A stretch of 64,000 nt of DNA from DATBLE01 sp046732255 (GTDB lineage: Bacteria; Actinomycetota; Thermoleophilia; Gaiellales; Gaiellaceae): assembly GCA_046732255.1 (NCBI GenBank), contig JBKPMR010000017.1:95626-159625 (forward strand). The letters run 5' to 3'. Below the pieces are notes generated by a model, which worked only from the letters and a program-made list of their open reading frames with translations, ran no database searches and was not told the origin of the DNA. Within the stretch, counting starts at the first letter, position 1, and each line of letters opens with the position of its first letter. The translations under genes were made by a program, and so were the position numbers. Shown here piece after piece: positions 1 to 10,601 of the stretch.

Positions 1-189
1 CGGGCGCAGGTGATCACGATCACGCACCTGCCGCAGATCGCCACCCGCGCCGAGCGTCACTTCCGGGTCGAGAAGGTGCCGGGCGACCCGACGCACACCC
101 AGATTCAGGAGCTCGGTTCGGACGACCGCAAAGAGGAGATCGAGCGTATGCTCGGCGGCCGAGAGTTCCTGGCAACGCTGGACACATGA
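1..189 (+). CDS. recN: DNA repair protein RecN, C-terminal fragment
   Basis: Sixty-two codons of an open frame that enters from the left edge and ends with TGA at 187-189. The peptide carries the typical end of the RecN ATPase: the ITHLPQIA box (the H-loop/switch region after Walker B of SMC-like ATPases), then a basic stretch, and the closing EEIERMLGG motif. RecN is a cohesin-like ATPase that acts at double-strand breaks. The bulk of the protein lies outside the window, so nothing can be said of its head or coiled coil. recN next to steA/steB is a common actinobacterial order, which supports the call. Confidence 0.9.
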   Translation, partial: RAQVITITHLPQIATRAERHFRVEKVPGDPTHTQIQELGSDDRKEEIERMLGGREFLATLDT

Positions 190-213
190 GCGTCGTTCGC
201 CTTCAGCTCACTC

Positions 214-294
214 CCGCGGGGGAAACCATGTTTCCCCCGCGGACCCCCTTCTTCCAAAGGCCGATGTTGGCTGGGGGAACCTCCCGGTTCCCCC
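214..294. repeat. two GC-rich hairpins between recN and steA
   Basis: The 142-base gap after recN holds two strong inverted repeats. At 214-242 the arms CCGCGGGGGAAAC and GTTTCCCCCGCGG (13 of 13 pairs) surround a CAT loop. At 273-294 GGGGGAACC and GGTTCCCCC (9 pairs) flank TCCC. Neither is followed by a T-run, so an intrinsic terminator of the E. coli type is not shown. The arms resemble each other (GGGGGAA(A)C), suggesting two copies of one palindromic element. Either a recN terminator or a repeat family is possible. Confidence 0.55.
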
Positions 295-331
295 CGGCCC
301 CCTCCACTGCTCGTCGGCCGCAAGACGGCCG

Positions 332-1471
332 ATGAGCGCCCTTGTCGAGTTCACCGGCCCCGCTCGGCTCGACCGGCGGACGAAGCGCCTCGTCCATCGC
401 CTCGGCGAGGACGACGTGGCGATCGTCGACCATTCCGACCTCGACCGGGTGACGGCCGAAGAGCTGCTCGAGTCCGGCGTCCAGGTCGTGGTCAACGTCT
501 CGGAGTCGCTCTCCGGACGGTTCCCCAACCCAGGGCCGCTGCTCCTCGTCCGGGGTGGGGTGACGCTGATCGACGTGCCCGGGGCGCCGCTGTTCGACGA
601 GGTCACCGACGGTGACCAGCTGACCGTGCGTGGCGCGAGCGTCTTCCGGAACGGAACGTGTCTCGCGCGCGGCCGGCTGCGCGAAGAACGTGAGCTCGAG
701 CGGTCGCTCGCCGAGCAACGTGGCCGCGTCACCGAGTCGCTGTCGGAGTTCGCCGAGAACACGCTTCTCCACCTGAAGGCGGAGGGCAGCCTGCTCTCCG
801 AGGGAATCGACTTCCCGCCGCTACGCACGCGCTTCCGCGACCGGCACGCGCTGGTCGTGGCCCGTGGGCCGGGGCACAAGCGCGACCTGCGGATCGTCCG
901 GCCCTACGTTCGTGACTTCCGTCCGGTGCTCGTCGGTGTCGACGGTGGTGCGGACGCGCTGATCGAGGCCGGCTACAAGCCCGACGTCATCGTCGGCGAC
1001 ATGGATTCGGTCTCCGACGCCGCCCTGAAGAGCGGTGCCGAGCTCCTCGTCCACGCGTACCGCGGCAACGGAGACGCGCCCGGCGCGGCGCGCGCAACCG
1101 CCCTGGGCGTCGCGTTCGACGTCGTGCCCGCCTTCGGGATCAGCGAGGACGTCGCGCTCCTGCTCGCATACGAGAAGGGAGCGGAGCTGATCGTCGCCGT
1201 CGGGACGCACTTCAACCTGATTGAGTTCATGGAGCGGAACCGCGCCGGGATGTCGTCGACGTTCCTCACGCGGCTCCGGGTCGGCGAGATCCTGGTCGAC
1301 GCGAAGGGCGTGTCGCGGCTGGTGTCGCGGCCCGGCGGCCTCTGGCCGATGGTCGCTCTCGGCGCCGCCGGACTGGCGGCGATCGTCGTCGCAGTCGTGG
1401 TCTCGCCCGGGATCCACCACGTGATCGAGCTGATCGTGCTGCGGGTCCGCGACTGGCTCGGGATCGGCTGA
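332..1471 (+). CDS. steA: SteA-like cytokinetic ring protein
   Basis: The 379-residue protein matches the SteA family, which in corynebacteria works with SteB at the division septum and influences cell-wall hydrolase activation. The centre (about residues 175-240) has a thiamin-pyrophosphokinase-like fold signature with VDGGADALIEAGYKPD and GDMDS. A single hydrophobic helix near residues 338-358 is followed by a short basic tail, so the protein should be a membrane-anchored cytoplasmic domain. It lies directly upstream of the steB homologue, separated only by a small SRPBCC gene. The ATG at 332 has no clear Shine-Dalgarno sequence and no TANNNT close by. Family assignment is firm; the exact role here is inferred from homologues. 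Confidence 0.85.
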   Translation: MSALVEFTGPARLDRRTKRLVHRLGEDDVAIVDHSDLDRVTAEELLESGVQVVVNVSESLSGRFPNPGPLLLVRGGVTLIDVPGAPLFDEVTDGDQLTVRGASVFRNGTCLARGRLREERELERSLAEQRGRVTESLSEFAENTLLHLKAEGSLLSEGIDFPPLRTRFRDRHALVVARGPGHKRDLRIVRPYVRDFRPVLVGVDGGADALIEAGYKPDVIVGDMDSVSDAALKSGAELLVHAYRGNGDAPGAARATALGVAFDVVPAFGISEDVALLLAYEKGAELIVAVGTHFNLIEFMERNRAGMSSTFLTRLRVGEILVDAKGVSRLVSRPGGLWPMVALGAAGLAAIVVAVVVSPGIHHVIELIVLRVRDWLGIG

Positions 1472-1588
1472 TCCCCGCGTGTCCTGTTCGGACAACGGCT
1501 AAGGCGTTCCCGGCCTCCTCCCCGCTGCGATCGTAATCGCGAGAATCATGCGCGTGGGTCACGCGGATGCGCCGAGAGTGTCACGACC

Positions 1589-2008
1589 GTGCGGATGAGC
1601 GCTTCACGGGAGCTGCTCGCCGCCCGCCCGGACGTCTGGGACTTCCTGGGCGAGCCCTTTCATCTGGCGGACTGGTGGCCGGGCGTGTCGGGCGTGCAAC
1701 CGGACCGGCGTGGTGCGGCCGCCGGCGCCCGCTGGCAGGTGGTCGCGAGCCGCGAGCCCACGCTGTTGCGGAAGCCCAGCGCGACGGGGATGCTCGTCGT
1801 GACCGCGTCGGATCCGCCCAGGCTCTTCGCGTTTCGCCTGATCGCCGAGAAGCTCGACGTGCGCGTCGACCTCGAGGCGACCGCAGCCGATCGCACGCGA
1901 GCGACCGTCACGGTCGAAGGGCCATGGCTGATCGCCTACCGGCGTACGCTCGCCCGCAGGGCGGTCGGGCGTCTCTACGCCTTGTGCCAGACTGCGGCCT
2001 CCCTCTGA
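1589..2008 (+). CDS. SRPBCC (polyketide cyclase/START-like) family protein
   Basis: 139 residues (GTG at 1589; ATG at 1595 is two codons in and equally likely). The pattern of an N-terminal amphipathic helix with a W-rich segment (WDFLGEPFHLADWWPGV), alternating beta strands and a long C-terminal helix is that of SRPBCC ligand-binding domains. No catalytic residues can be assigned and the ligand is unknown. The gene sits between steA and steB, two bases before the steB start, so it is probably co-transcribed with that pair. An insertion between steA and steB is uncommon as far as I know, but its meaning is open. Confidence 0.7.
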   Translation: MRMSASRELLAARPDVWDFLGEPFHLADWWPGVSGVQPDRRGAAAGARWQVVASREPTLLRKPSATGMLVVTASDPPRLFAFRLIAEKLDVRVDLEATAADRTRATVTVEGPWLIAYRRTLARRAVGRLYALCQTAASL

Positions 2009-2010
2009 GC

Positions 2011-2898
2011 ATGTTCGACTTCCGCTACCACGTTGCCTCGCTCGTCGCCGTGTTTCTCGCCTTGATCATCGGGATCCTGGTCGGCGTCGGGATCTCGGGG
2101 AAGGGGTTCGTATCCGACAGCGAGCGCGAGATCCTCAAGGGTCAGATCGCCGACCTGCAGCGAAGCGTCACGTCGGCGAACCGGAGGAACACCGACCTGA
2201 CCCGCTCGCAGCGCGCCGCCCAGGCCGTCGTCCAGGACGCCTACCCGGCACTGATGAGCGGGCGCCTGGCCGGCAGGAGCGTCGCACTAGTCTTCGCGGG
2301 ACCGGTCGACGGTCGGATGCGCTCCCTCGTCGAGCAGACGCTCGACGATGCCGGCGCCGCGCCGCCGCTGCGCGTACGGGCGCTGAAGCTGCCGATCGAC
2401 CTGCCCGCGCTCCACCGGGCGTTGAGGGGGCGACCCGCGCTCGCGGCGCTCGCGACGCCGCGGAAGGTGGGCGACCTCGGCCGGCGGCTCGGCGCCGATC
2501 TCGTCGCCGGCGGCGTCAGCCCGCTGTGGCAGGCGCTCTCGCCGAACCTCGTCGAAGAGCGCTCCGGGAACGACGCGCCACCGGTCGACGGCGTCGTCGT
2601 GGCGCGCAGCGCCAAGCCGCAGAGCGGAGTCACCGCCAGATTCCTCGCCGGGTTCTACGCCGGCCTCGCGTCACAGGGAGTTCCGGCGGTTGGCGTCGAG
2701 GTCACCCGGCCGGGCACGTCAGCGGTCGACGCCTTCGCCAAGAACGACCTCGCCACGGTGGACGACCTCGACGCCCAGGCTGGACGCCTTGCGCTCGCTC
2801 TCCTGCTCGCCGGCGCCCCGCCCGGGCAGTACGGCGTGAAAGAGACCGCGGACGACGGCGTCCTGCCGCAGGTCCCGCCGCTCCTCGCCGGTGGGTGA
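2011..2898 (+). CDS. steB: SteB/MctB (copper transporter family) protein
   Basis: 295 residues beginning MFDFRYHVASLVAVFLALIIG, the hallmark start of the MctB/SteB family: one N-terminal membrane helix (about residues 7-28) followed by a coiled-coil-prone stretch (about 35-75) and an exported alpha/beta domain. In mycobacteria the homologue MctB is a pore-forming protein implicated in copper efflux; in corynebacteria SteB pairs with SteA at the septum. The steA neighbour favours the division-linked role here. The start is fixed by the motif; a longer frame reaching back to 1567 only adds non-homologous sequence. The stop overlaps the next gene by eight bases, so translation is probably coupled. 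Confidence 0.85.
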   Translation: MFDFRYHVASLVAVFLALIIGILVGVGISGKGFVSDSEREILKGQIADLQRSVTSANRRNTDLTRSQRAAQAVVQDAYPALMSGRLAGRSVALVFAGPVDGRMRSLVEQTLDDAGAAPPLRVRALKLPIDLPALHRALRGRPALAALATPRKVGDLGRRLGADLVAGGVSPLWQALSPNLVEERSGNDAPPVDGVVVARSAKPQSGVTARFLAGFYAGLASQGVPAVGVEVTRPGTSAVDAFAKNDLATVDDLDAQAGRLALALLLAGAPPGQYGVKETADDGVLPQVPPLLAGG

Positions 2899-4092
2899 GC
2901 CGGTCGCCGTCCTCGTCGCCGCGCGCGACGAGGAACGCCGGATCGCCGCAACGGTTGCGGCGCTTCGTAGGCACTTCCCGCAAGCAGAGCTGATCGTCGC
3001 CGACGACGGCTCCCGCGACCGGACCGCCGTCGAGGCCGAGGCTGCAGGTGCCCGCGTCATACGCCTTCCGAGGCGCGGGAAGGGGCAGGCCCTCACGCTC
3101 GCGGAACGGGCCGCCGCCGAGGGCCCGGTGCTCCTGTGCGACGCCGACCTGGTCGGCGACCTGCGGCCGTTGGCGGAAACCGGCGCGGACCTGGCGATCG
3201 CCTCGTTCGCGGAGCGGCAGGGCGGAGGGTTCGGGCTCGTCAAGCAGACGGCCCGCGCGCTCCTCCGTCTCACGGCCGGGCTCGGGCTGCGAGAGCCGCT
3301 CTCCGGCCAGCGCGCGCTCTCGGAAGCGGCACGGGAGGCGTGTTTTCCGGTCGCCGCGGGCTTCGGCTGCGACACCCGGATGACGTACGACGCCGCCCGC
3401 GCCGGCCTCACCGTCGAGGAGGTCGTGTTGCCGCTCGAGCACCGCGCGACCGGACGCGACCTGCACGGGTTCGCACATCGCGCGCGGCAGCTGCGCGACC
3501 TCCTCGTGGCGTTCGGCCCGCTCGCGACGAACCACCGCGGCCTCCGCCTGCCGCTGGTCGGCTGGGTGGTCGCGGCCCTGGAGCCGCGCGTGGCGCCGGT
3601 CGCGGCGATCGGCCTCGCCGACGACCTCTTCGCCGGTCCGCAACGCGGCTTCGCCGAGCACCTCCGCGCCGGCCGCACGACCGGGATCCTCAAGCTCGTC
3701 GGCATCCCGCTCGCCGGCTATCTCGCCACGCGCCGGGTCTCGGGCGCGCTCCTCGTCGGACTCGCCGCCAACGCGCTCAACCAGCTGGACACCAAACCCG
3801 GCCGGGCGCTGAAGGCGTACAGTCTCGCGGCGTTGCCTCTGCGGGCACCGCTGCTGCCCGCCGTCATGCTCGCTCCCTACGATCTCCGGGAGATGGCGAT
3901 GCTCGGGGACTCGGGATCGAACGCGCTGGGGGCTCTGCTAGGGTTGAGTTCCGTGGATCGTTTCACGGGACGGAGCCGATGGCTGGCGATCGGCGCGCTG
4001 GCAGGGCTCAATCTCCTCGGCGAACGAACCTCTCTCGGCGACGCGATCGAGCGCAGTCCCTTCCTCGGCACGCTCGATCGGCTGGGACGCCG

Positions 4093-4096
<4 letters not shown>
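2891..4096 (+). CDS. GT2 glycosyltransferase fused to a short MraY/WecA-like domain
   Basis: 401 residues (GTG start inside the steB end). Residues 1-205 form a GT-A family 2 transferase: AARDEERRIAATV at the start, ADDGSRDRT near 37-46, and CDADLVGDL as the DxD-like site. From about residue 208 it becomes a polyprenyl-phosphate phosphosugar transferase-like membrane domain: NHRGLRLP, GLADD, the TTGILK segment, NALNQLDTKPG and the diagnostic MLGDSGSNALGALLG near 335-350. That domain is shorter than a full MraY/WecA. The stop overlaps the pyrG start (GTGA). A role in attaching a sugar to undecaprenyl phosphate or a related cell-wall glycan is inferred from the two domains, not shown. Confidence 0.8.
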
Positions 4097-5719
<1,623 letters not shown>

Positions 5720-5739
<20 letters not shown>

Positions 5740-6862
5740 CGGTCGCCTGGAGAAGGGCCGCCGCCCGTCCTCGCGGCGGCGCGTGTACGCACGGGATGCG
5801 CCGGCCGCGCGGATCGTAGAAGCACAGTTTCTCGTCGACCGTGTACCCGCCCTCGTGCACCAGGCGGTGGTGGCGCGTGCAGAGCAGAACCAGGTTCTGG
5901 ACGCTCGTCTCGCCGCCGCGGGCCCAGTGGCGAATGTGGTGCGCGTGCACGAAGCGCCGGTTCTCGCAGCCGGGGAAGCGGCAGGTGCGATCGCGGGCCT
6001 GGAGCGCTCTACGGAGCGGCGTCGGCACGGCCCTGGTCTTCCGTCCGACGCTCAACGTCCGCCCGGAGCGCTCCCGGATCCGGACCACGGCCGAGTCGCA
6101 GGCCAGCCTCCGTGCCGTCTCGGGGGCGAGCGCCGGCCCGTCCTCCACTACACACGCGCCGTGATCGCTCGCGAGTGCGTCCGCGTCGACGTGCACGACG
6201 ACCTGGACCTGCTCCGACCTGCCACCCGCCAGCGCGACGAGCGCATCCGTGAGCCTCGGCGGTTCCGCGGAACCGCGTGCTTCTTCCCGGAGGCGCGCGC
6301 GGACCGCCTCCAGCGCCTCGGCGACGACAGCGCCGTCCTCAGGCGCAAGCCGCCCGCGGATCTGCAGCGAGCCGTCGTCGTCCCACCAGACGTTCACGTA
6401 CGCCTGCTCGTGCAGCTCGGCCGCCTCCGCCGCGGTGACCCGCCGGTAGGCGCGGAGCGCCCGCTCGAGCTCGGCCGCCGTCAGCACCGACGCGAGCTCG
6501 ATCAGCTCGCGTTCCGTCTCCGGCTCGGCCACGCGGGTCAGCGCGCGCACCTTCGCGTACGACAGCTGCCCGCGCGCGAACGTCGCGTGGATGACCGGCA
6601 GCTCTCTCAGGCGGCGCGCCACGCGCAGGTGCTCGCGCGCCGCGCGGGGCGCGAGACCACAACGCCAGGCGAGCCACCCGGCACAGGTTCCACCACACAC
6701 GTCCACGCCGATACCTCGACGGTGGACCTCCGCGACGAGGTCGAGCCAGCGGCACATCCCGGCCGTGAGATGGGATGCCCACGTCGCCAGCTCCTCGTCG
6801 AGCTCATCCATGCTCAGCGTGGCCGGATCGGTCATGTCTGTTGTTGACGATATTGACAACAT
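5720..6862 (-). CDS. DUF222 / HNH endonuclease domain protein (13E12-type)
   Basis: 380 residues. The helical N-terminal two thirds match DUF222 (MDELDEELATWASHL, then GGTCAGWLAWRCGLAP and the RARRLRELP-like region), and the last quarter is an HNH nuclease fold: CRFPGCENRRFVHAHHIRHW, then NLVLLCTRHHRLVHEGG, with four potential zinc ligands and the His-Asn-His core. This family is abundant and often repeated in actinobacterial genomes; its function is not established, and some copies behave as mobile or repeat elements. The ATG at 6862 is preferred over the one at 6835 because TACGGT (6874-6869) ends six bases before it, as in other genes here. It converges with pyrG and diverges from the peptidase gene. 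Confidence 0.88.
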
Positions 6863-6868
6863 ACGGAT

Positions 6869-6902
6869 ACCGTACCGGAGGGGTCGGACGGCACCGTAGG
6901 AT
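6869..6902. promoter_or_regulatory. divergent TANNNT pair (DUF222 gene and pepT-like gene)
   Basis: On the minus strand TACGGT at 6874-6869 ends six bases before the ATG of the DUF222 gene (6862). On the plus strand TAGGAT at 6897-6902 ends eight bases before the ATG of the peptidase gene (6911). Both spacings fit actinobacterial -10 elements of leaderless transcripts. No convincing -35 box was seen for either. Confidence 0.5.
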
Positions 6903-6910
6903 CGAAGCCG

Positions 6911-8020
6911 ATGAGTCGCGCGCTCGACCTTTTCCTCGCGCTGGCGGCGCTCCCCACCCCTCCGGGCGAGGAGCGTGCCGTCGCCGATCGCCTGACCTCC
7001 GAGCTGCGCGCGTTCGGGCTCGAAGTCGACGAGGACGGCGCCGGTGCCGAGATTGGCGCGACCGCCGGGAACCTCTACACACGGCTCGAGCCGACTGCAG
7101 AGGGGACACCGCTGTTCCTCTGCGCCCACATGGACACCGTCCCACCGACCGGCCCGATCGAGCCCGTCGTCGAGGACGGCGTCGTCCGCAACGCGGGCGG
7201 GACCATCCTCGGAGCCGACAACAAGTCGGCGGTGGTCGCGATCGTGGAGGCGGCCCGGCGCGTCGTCGAGCGGGGGCTACCGCATGCCGGACTGGAGCTG
7301 CTCTTCACGCCGAAAGAAGAGGTCGGCCTCCGCGGGGCGCAGGCATTCGACGCTTCCCGCCTGACTGCTCGGGTCGGCTACGTCTACGACCAGGCGGGCC
7401 CGATCGGCGAGGTGATCCTCGGCGCGCCGCACTCGATGATCATCGAGATCACCTTCACAGGACAGTCGGCGCACGCCGGCATGGCACCGGAGGAAGGGCG
7501 GTCGGCGATCGCCGCCGCCGCCCGCGCGATCGCCGACATGCGGCTTGGCCGGCTCGACGAGGAGACGTCGGCGAACGTCGGGACCATCCACGGCGGCGTC
7601 GCTCGGAACATCGTCCCGGACTCGTGCGTGCTCAACGCGGAGGCCCGCTCGCACGACGAAGCGAAGCTCGCCGACGCCGTCCAGGAGATCCTCGACGCCT
7701 GCTCCTTCGCCGCCTCCTTGACCGGCTGTGACGTCAAAGCCGAAGTCCAACGCGGCTTCCACGGCTACCGGTTCGCGAAGAGCGACGTTCCCGTGCGGCT
7801 TGCCGACGCGGCGCTGCGACGGGCAGGGCATGAGCCCACGTATGCGCTGTCCGGCGGCGGGGCGGACGCCAACGTCTTCAACATGCGCGGCCTCGCCTGT
7901 CTCAACCTGGCGAACGGGATGGCTGAGATCCACACGCCACAGGAGCACATCGCGGTCGCGGATCTCGAAGGCATGGTCGACGTCACGCTCGCCCTGCTCG
8001 AGGAAGCGCGTGCCGCTTAG
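6911..8020 (+). CDS. M20 family metallopeptidase, peptidase T-like
   Basis: 369 residues. It carries the di-zinc M20 signatures in order: CAHMDTVPP near residues 70-78 (first His and Asp), GADNKSAV near 101-108 (bridging Asp), TPKEEVGLRG near 133-142 (catalytic base Glu and metal Glu), and the C-terminal ligand His in AEIHTPQE. The dimerisation domain lies between about 175 and 290 (GQSAHAGMAPEEGRSA). The closest named family is peptidase T/tripeptidase-like (PepT2). It likely removes residues from short peptides in the cytoplasm. It overlaps the next gene by 11 bases, so it heads a coupled run with DUF3866 and NUDIX genes. Confidence 0.85.
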   Translation: MSRALDLFLALAALPTPPGEERAVADRLTSELRAFGLEVDEDGAGAEIGATAGNLYTRLEPTAEGTPLFLCAHMDTVPPTGPIEPVVEDGVVRNAGGTILGADNKSAVVAIVEAARRVVERGLPHAGLELLFTPKEEVGLRGAQAFDASRLTARVGYVYDQAGPIGEVILGAPHSMIIEITFTGQSAHAGMAPEEGRSAIAAAARAIADMRLGRLDEETSANVGTIHGGVARNIVPDSCVLNAEARSHDEAKLADAVQEILDACSFAASLTGCDVKAEVQRGFHGYRFAKSDVPVRLADAALRRAGHEPTYALSGGGADANVFNMRGLACLNLANGMAEIHTPQEHIAVADLEGMVDVTLALLEEARAA

Positions 8021-8957
8021 CCTCCGCCGCGGCGCCGTCACCGCGGTGCTGGAGCGGCACGAGGGCCTGGCCCGCGTCGAGGTCGACGGCGTGCCCTGCG
8101 TCGCCTACCCGTTGCTGACCGGCCCGGTTGCGCTCGGCGACGACGTGATCGTGAACACGCAGGCCCGCGACCTCAGTCTTGGCTCGGGCGGCTTCGACGT
8201 CCTGTACGCGAACCTCACCCGCGGTCTCGGGCTTCCGCCTGCGCCGGAGGCGCATGTCATGCAGCTGCCGTACACCCCTCTCCAGAACGCCGCACGCCAT
8301 GTCGAGGAGCAGGAGCAGCTCGAGGACGTGGTTCTTCGCGAGATGCCGGTCGTGTGCTGCTCGCTGCACAGCCAGGTCGCGCCGGTCTTCGCAGCCTTGC
8401 CTCGTCTCCGCGTGGCATACGTCCAGCTCGGCGGGGGCGCGCTGCCCGTTGCCCTTTCGGACACGCTGCGCGTGCTCCGGAAACGAGGCCTTCTCGGTCT
8501 CAGCGTGGGGGTGGCGCCGTGCTTCGGCGGCGACATGGACTGCATCACGCCGGCGTCCGCACTTCTCCATGTGCGGAGCCGGGGCTTCGAGGTCGCCGTG
8601 TGCTCGATCGGTCCTGGGATCGTCGGGACTGCTTCGGGATTCGGCCACGGTGGTCTAGCGGCGGTCTCGGCCGCGAACACGGCAACGGCGCTGGGCGGAC
8701 GGCCGGTGATCGCCGTCAGGGCGTCGGATGCGGATCCTCGCGAGCGCCATCGAGGCCGCTCGCATCACACGCAGCGCATCCTCGAGCTCTGTCTCGGCAA
8801 GGTGCACGTCCCGGAAGACCGCCATCGCAGAGGCTGGCGTCGCGCATGCGAAGGCTTGCCGCTGGAGCACATGGGCCGCGGACCGGACGAAGACCCCGCG
8901 TTCTTCGCCTGGGCATATGCGGCCGGTCGCCTGGCACGCGAGCTCGTGCCGTCGTGA
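8010..8957 (+). CDS. DUF3866 family protein
   Basis: 315 residues from GTG 8010. The sequence matches the DUF3866 family, known mainly from actinobacteria and some Firmicutes and without a demonstrated function. Conserved-looking features are an N-terminal beta-rich part (LARVEVDGVPCVAYPLL), the segment KLPYTPLQ-like at HVMQLPYTPLQ, a glycine-rich stretch (GPGIVGTASGFGHGG) that could bind a nucleotide or phosphate, and PCFGGDMDCITP with possible metal or thiol residues. No signal peptide or membrane helix. The gene overlaps both neighbours (11 bases upstream, GTGA downstream), so it is translated together with the peptidase and the NUDIX hydrolase. Confidence 0.8.
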   Translation: MPLSLRRGAVTAVLERHEGLARVEVDGVPCVAYPLLTGPVALGDDVIVNTQARDLSLGSGGFDVLYANLTRGLGLPPAPEAHVMQLPYTPLQNAARHVEEQEQLEDVVLREMPVVCCSLHSQVAPVFAALPRLRVAYVQLGGGALPVALSDTLRVLRKRGLLGLSVGVAPCFGGDMDCITPASALLHVRSRGFEVAVCSIGPGIVGTASGFGHGGLAAVSAANTATALGGRPVIAVRASDADPRERHRGRSHHTQRILELCLGKVHVPEDRHRRGWRRACEGLPLEHMGRGPDEDPAFFAWAYAAGRLARELVPS

Positions 8958-9469
8958 AGCCCGACGACTCACGCACGGTCTACGACGGACAGCTCTTCGA
9001 CGTGACGCTGGAACGCTGGGGCGACCACGAGCGCGAGATCGTGGAGCATCCAGGAGCCGTCTGCGTCATCCCGGTCGACTCGGAGGGCTACGTGACGCTC
9101 GTCCGGCAACTGCGCGAACCGACGGGCGGCGAGCTGCTGGAGATCCCCGCCGGCACTGCGGAGCGCGACGAGACGCCGCTCGAGACGGCGCGCCGGGAGC
9201 TGGCGGAGGAGACCGGCCTGACCGGCGGCCTTTGGCGCGAGATCACGACTTTCTGGACGACGCCCGGCTTCACGCGCGAGCGGATGACGCTGTTCTTCGC
9301 GGAGGGCGTCGAAGCGGGCGAGGCGAGCCCCGAAGCCGACGAGGCGTTCGAGCTCGTCCGCTGGCATGTGTCGGAGCTGGAGTCGCGCCTCTCCGAGATC
9401 ACGGACGCGAAGTCCCTCGTCGGCCTTCTGCTGTACCTCCGCGATACGTCCCCGCCGGCGTCCGCGTAG
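8954..9469 (+). CDS. NUDIX hydrolase, ADP-ribose pyrophosphatase-like
   Basis: 171 residues (GTG overlapping the upstream TGA as GTGA). The NUDIX box is intact around residues 66-88, with ETARRELAEETGL as its core providing the metal-binding glutamates. The preceding PGAVCVIPVDSEGYVTLVRQ and the following TFWTTPGFTRERMTLFFAEG are typical of ADP-ribose pyrophosphatases (NudF/TrgB type), which hydrolyse ADP-ribose to AMP and ribose 5-phosphate. In many actinobacteria a NUDIX gene of this type follows pyrG and precedes xerD; here it follows DUF3866 and precedes ald. Confidence 0.88.
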   Translation: MKPDDSRTVYDGQLFDVTLERWGDHEREIVEHPGAVCVIPVDSEGYVTLVRQLREPTGGELLEIPAGTAERDETPLETARRELAEETGLTGGLWREITTFWTTPGFTRERMTLFFAEGVEAGEASPEADEAFELVRWHVSELESRLSEITDAKSLVGLLLYLRDTSPPASA

Positions 9470-9487
9470 GGGTAAGGTCTGCGCGCC

Positions 9488-10600
9488 GTGAAGATCGGCG
9501 TCGCCAAGGAGATCAAGGCCGACGAGTACCGCGTCGCGCTCACGCCGGCAGGCGCCCGAGAGCTCGTCCAGCTCGGCCACGACGTGCTGGTCGAGGAGGG
9601 AGCAGGCGAGGGGAGCGCCTTCGCCGACGTCCAGTACGCCGCGGTCGGCGCCCGGATCGCCTCGGTCGAGGACGTCTGGGCCGACGCCGAGCTGCTGCTC
9701 AAGGTCAAGGAGCCGGTGCCGGAGGAGTACCCGCGCATCCGGGTCGGGCAGATCCTCTTCACCTATCTCCACCTGGCGGCGAGCAAGGAGCTGACCGAGG
9801 CGCTCGTCGCGAGCGGTGCCGCCTGCATCGCCTACGAGACCGTCGAGACGTCGTCGGGCGGGCTACCGCTGCTCGCGCCGATGAGCGAGATCGCCGGCCG
9901 GCTCGCCGCACAGGCGGGCGCCTACTTCCTCGAGAAGCCGCTCGGGGGGCGTGGGCTGCTGCTCGGAGGCGTGGCCGGCGTCGCGCCGGGGCGCGTGCTC
10001 GTGATCGGCGGCGGGATCGTCGGCTACAACGCGGCGGTGATCGCGATCGGCCTCGGGGCGAACGTGACGATCCTCGACCGTTCGCTCGACCGGATGCGCC
10101 ACCTGGACGAGATCCTCTCCGGCCGCGTCAGCCTGGTGATGAGCTCGGCGCTCCAGATCGAGGAGTCGATCCGCGAGGCCGACGTGGTGATCGGCGCCGT
10201 GCTGATCCCGGGCGCGAAGGCCCCGAAGCTGATCACCCGGCCGATGCTCGCCGAGATGCGGCCCGGCGCCGTGCTCTGCGACGTTGCGATCGACCAGGGC
10301 GGCTGCGCCGAGACGTCGAGGCCGACCACGCACACCGACCCGGTCTACGTCGTCGACGGCGTCACGCACTACTGCGTCGCCAACATGCCCGGTGCCGTCC
10401 CGATCACCTCGACGAAGGCGCTGACGAACGCGACGCTCCCGTACGTCGAGACGATCGCCGAGCACGGGCTGATGGAGGCGGTCGCGCTCGACCCGGGCCT
10501 CGCGCCTGGGGTGAACGTGCTCGAGGGCCAGGTCACGTACGAGGCGGTCGCCGAGGCCCACGGCCTCGAGTACGCGCCGCTCTACAGCGTTCTGGCCTGA
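9488..10600 (+). CDS. ald: alanine dehydrogenase
   Basis: 370 residues, standard length. It interconverts L-alanine and pyruvate with NAD and ammonia. Visible landmarks: KEIKADEYRVALTPAG at the start with the substrate-binding Arg, KVKEPVPEEY with the pyruvate-binding Lys (about residue 75), the FTYLHLA segment with the catalytic His (about 96), the NAD-binding GGGIVGYNAA near 176-185, and the DVAIDQGGC box with the catalytic Asp. The GTG start at 9488 is supported by TAAGGT at 9473-9478, nine bases upstream, consistent with a leaderless transcript. Confidence 0.96.
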   Translation: MKIGVAKEIKADEYRVALTPAGARELVQLGHDVLVEEGAGEGSAFADVQYAAVGARIASVEDVWADAELLLKVKEPVPEEYPRIRVGQILFTYLHLAASKELTEALVASGAACIAYETVETSSGGLPLLAPMSEIAGRLAAQAGAYFLEKPLGGRGLLLGGVAGVAPGRVLVIGGGIVGYNAAVIAIGLGANVTILDRSLDRMRHLDEILSGRVSLVMSSALQIEESIREADVVIGAVLIPGAKAPKLITRPMLAEMRPGAVLCDVAIDQGGCAETSRPTTHTDPVYVVDGVTHYCVANMPGAVPITSTKALTNATLPYVETIAEHGLMEAVALDPGLAPGVNVLEGQVTYEAVAEAHGLEYAPLYSVLA

Positions 10601-10601
10601 C

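Noticed and set aside
1567..2898. Longer version of the steB gene starting at 1567
   Set aside because: The extra N-terminus is the SRPBCC gene read in another frame; the family start MFDFRYHVASL is at 2011.
6839..6861. TGTTGT ... ACAACA palindrome as an operator between the DUF222 and peptidase genes
   Set aside because: With the DUF222 start at 6862 these bases are its first codons; only six bases per arm match and the AT-rich codons (Ser, Thr, Ile) explain the pattern.
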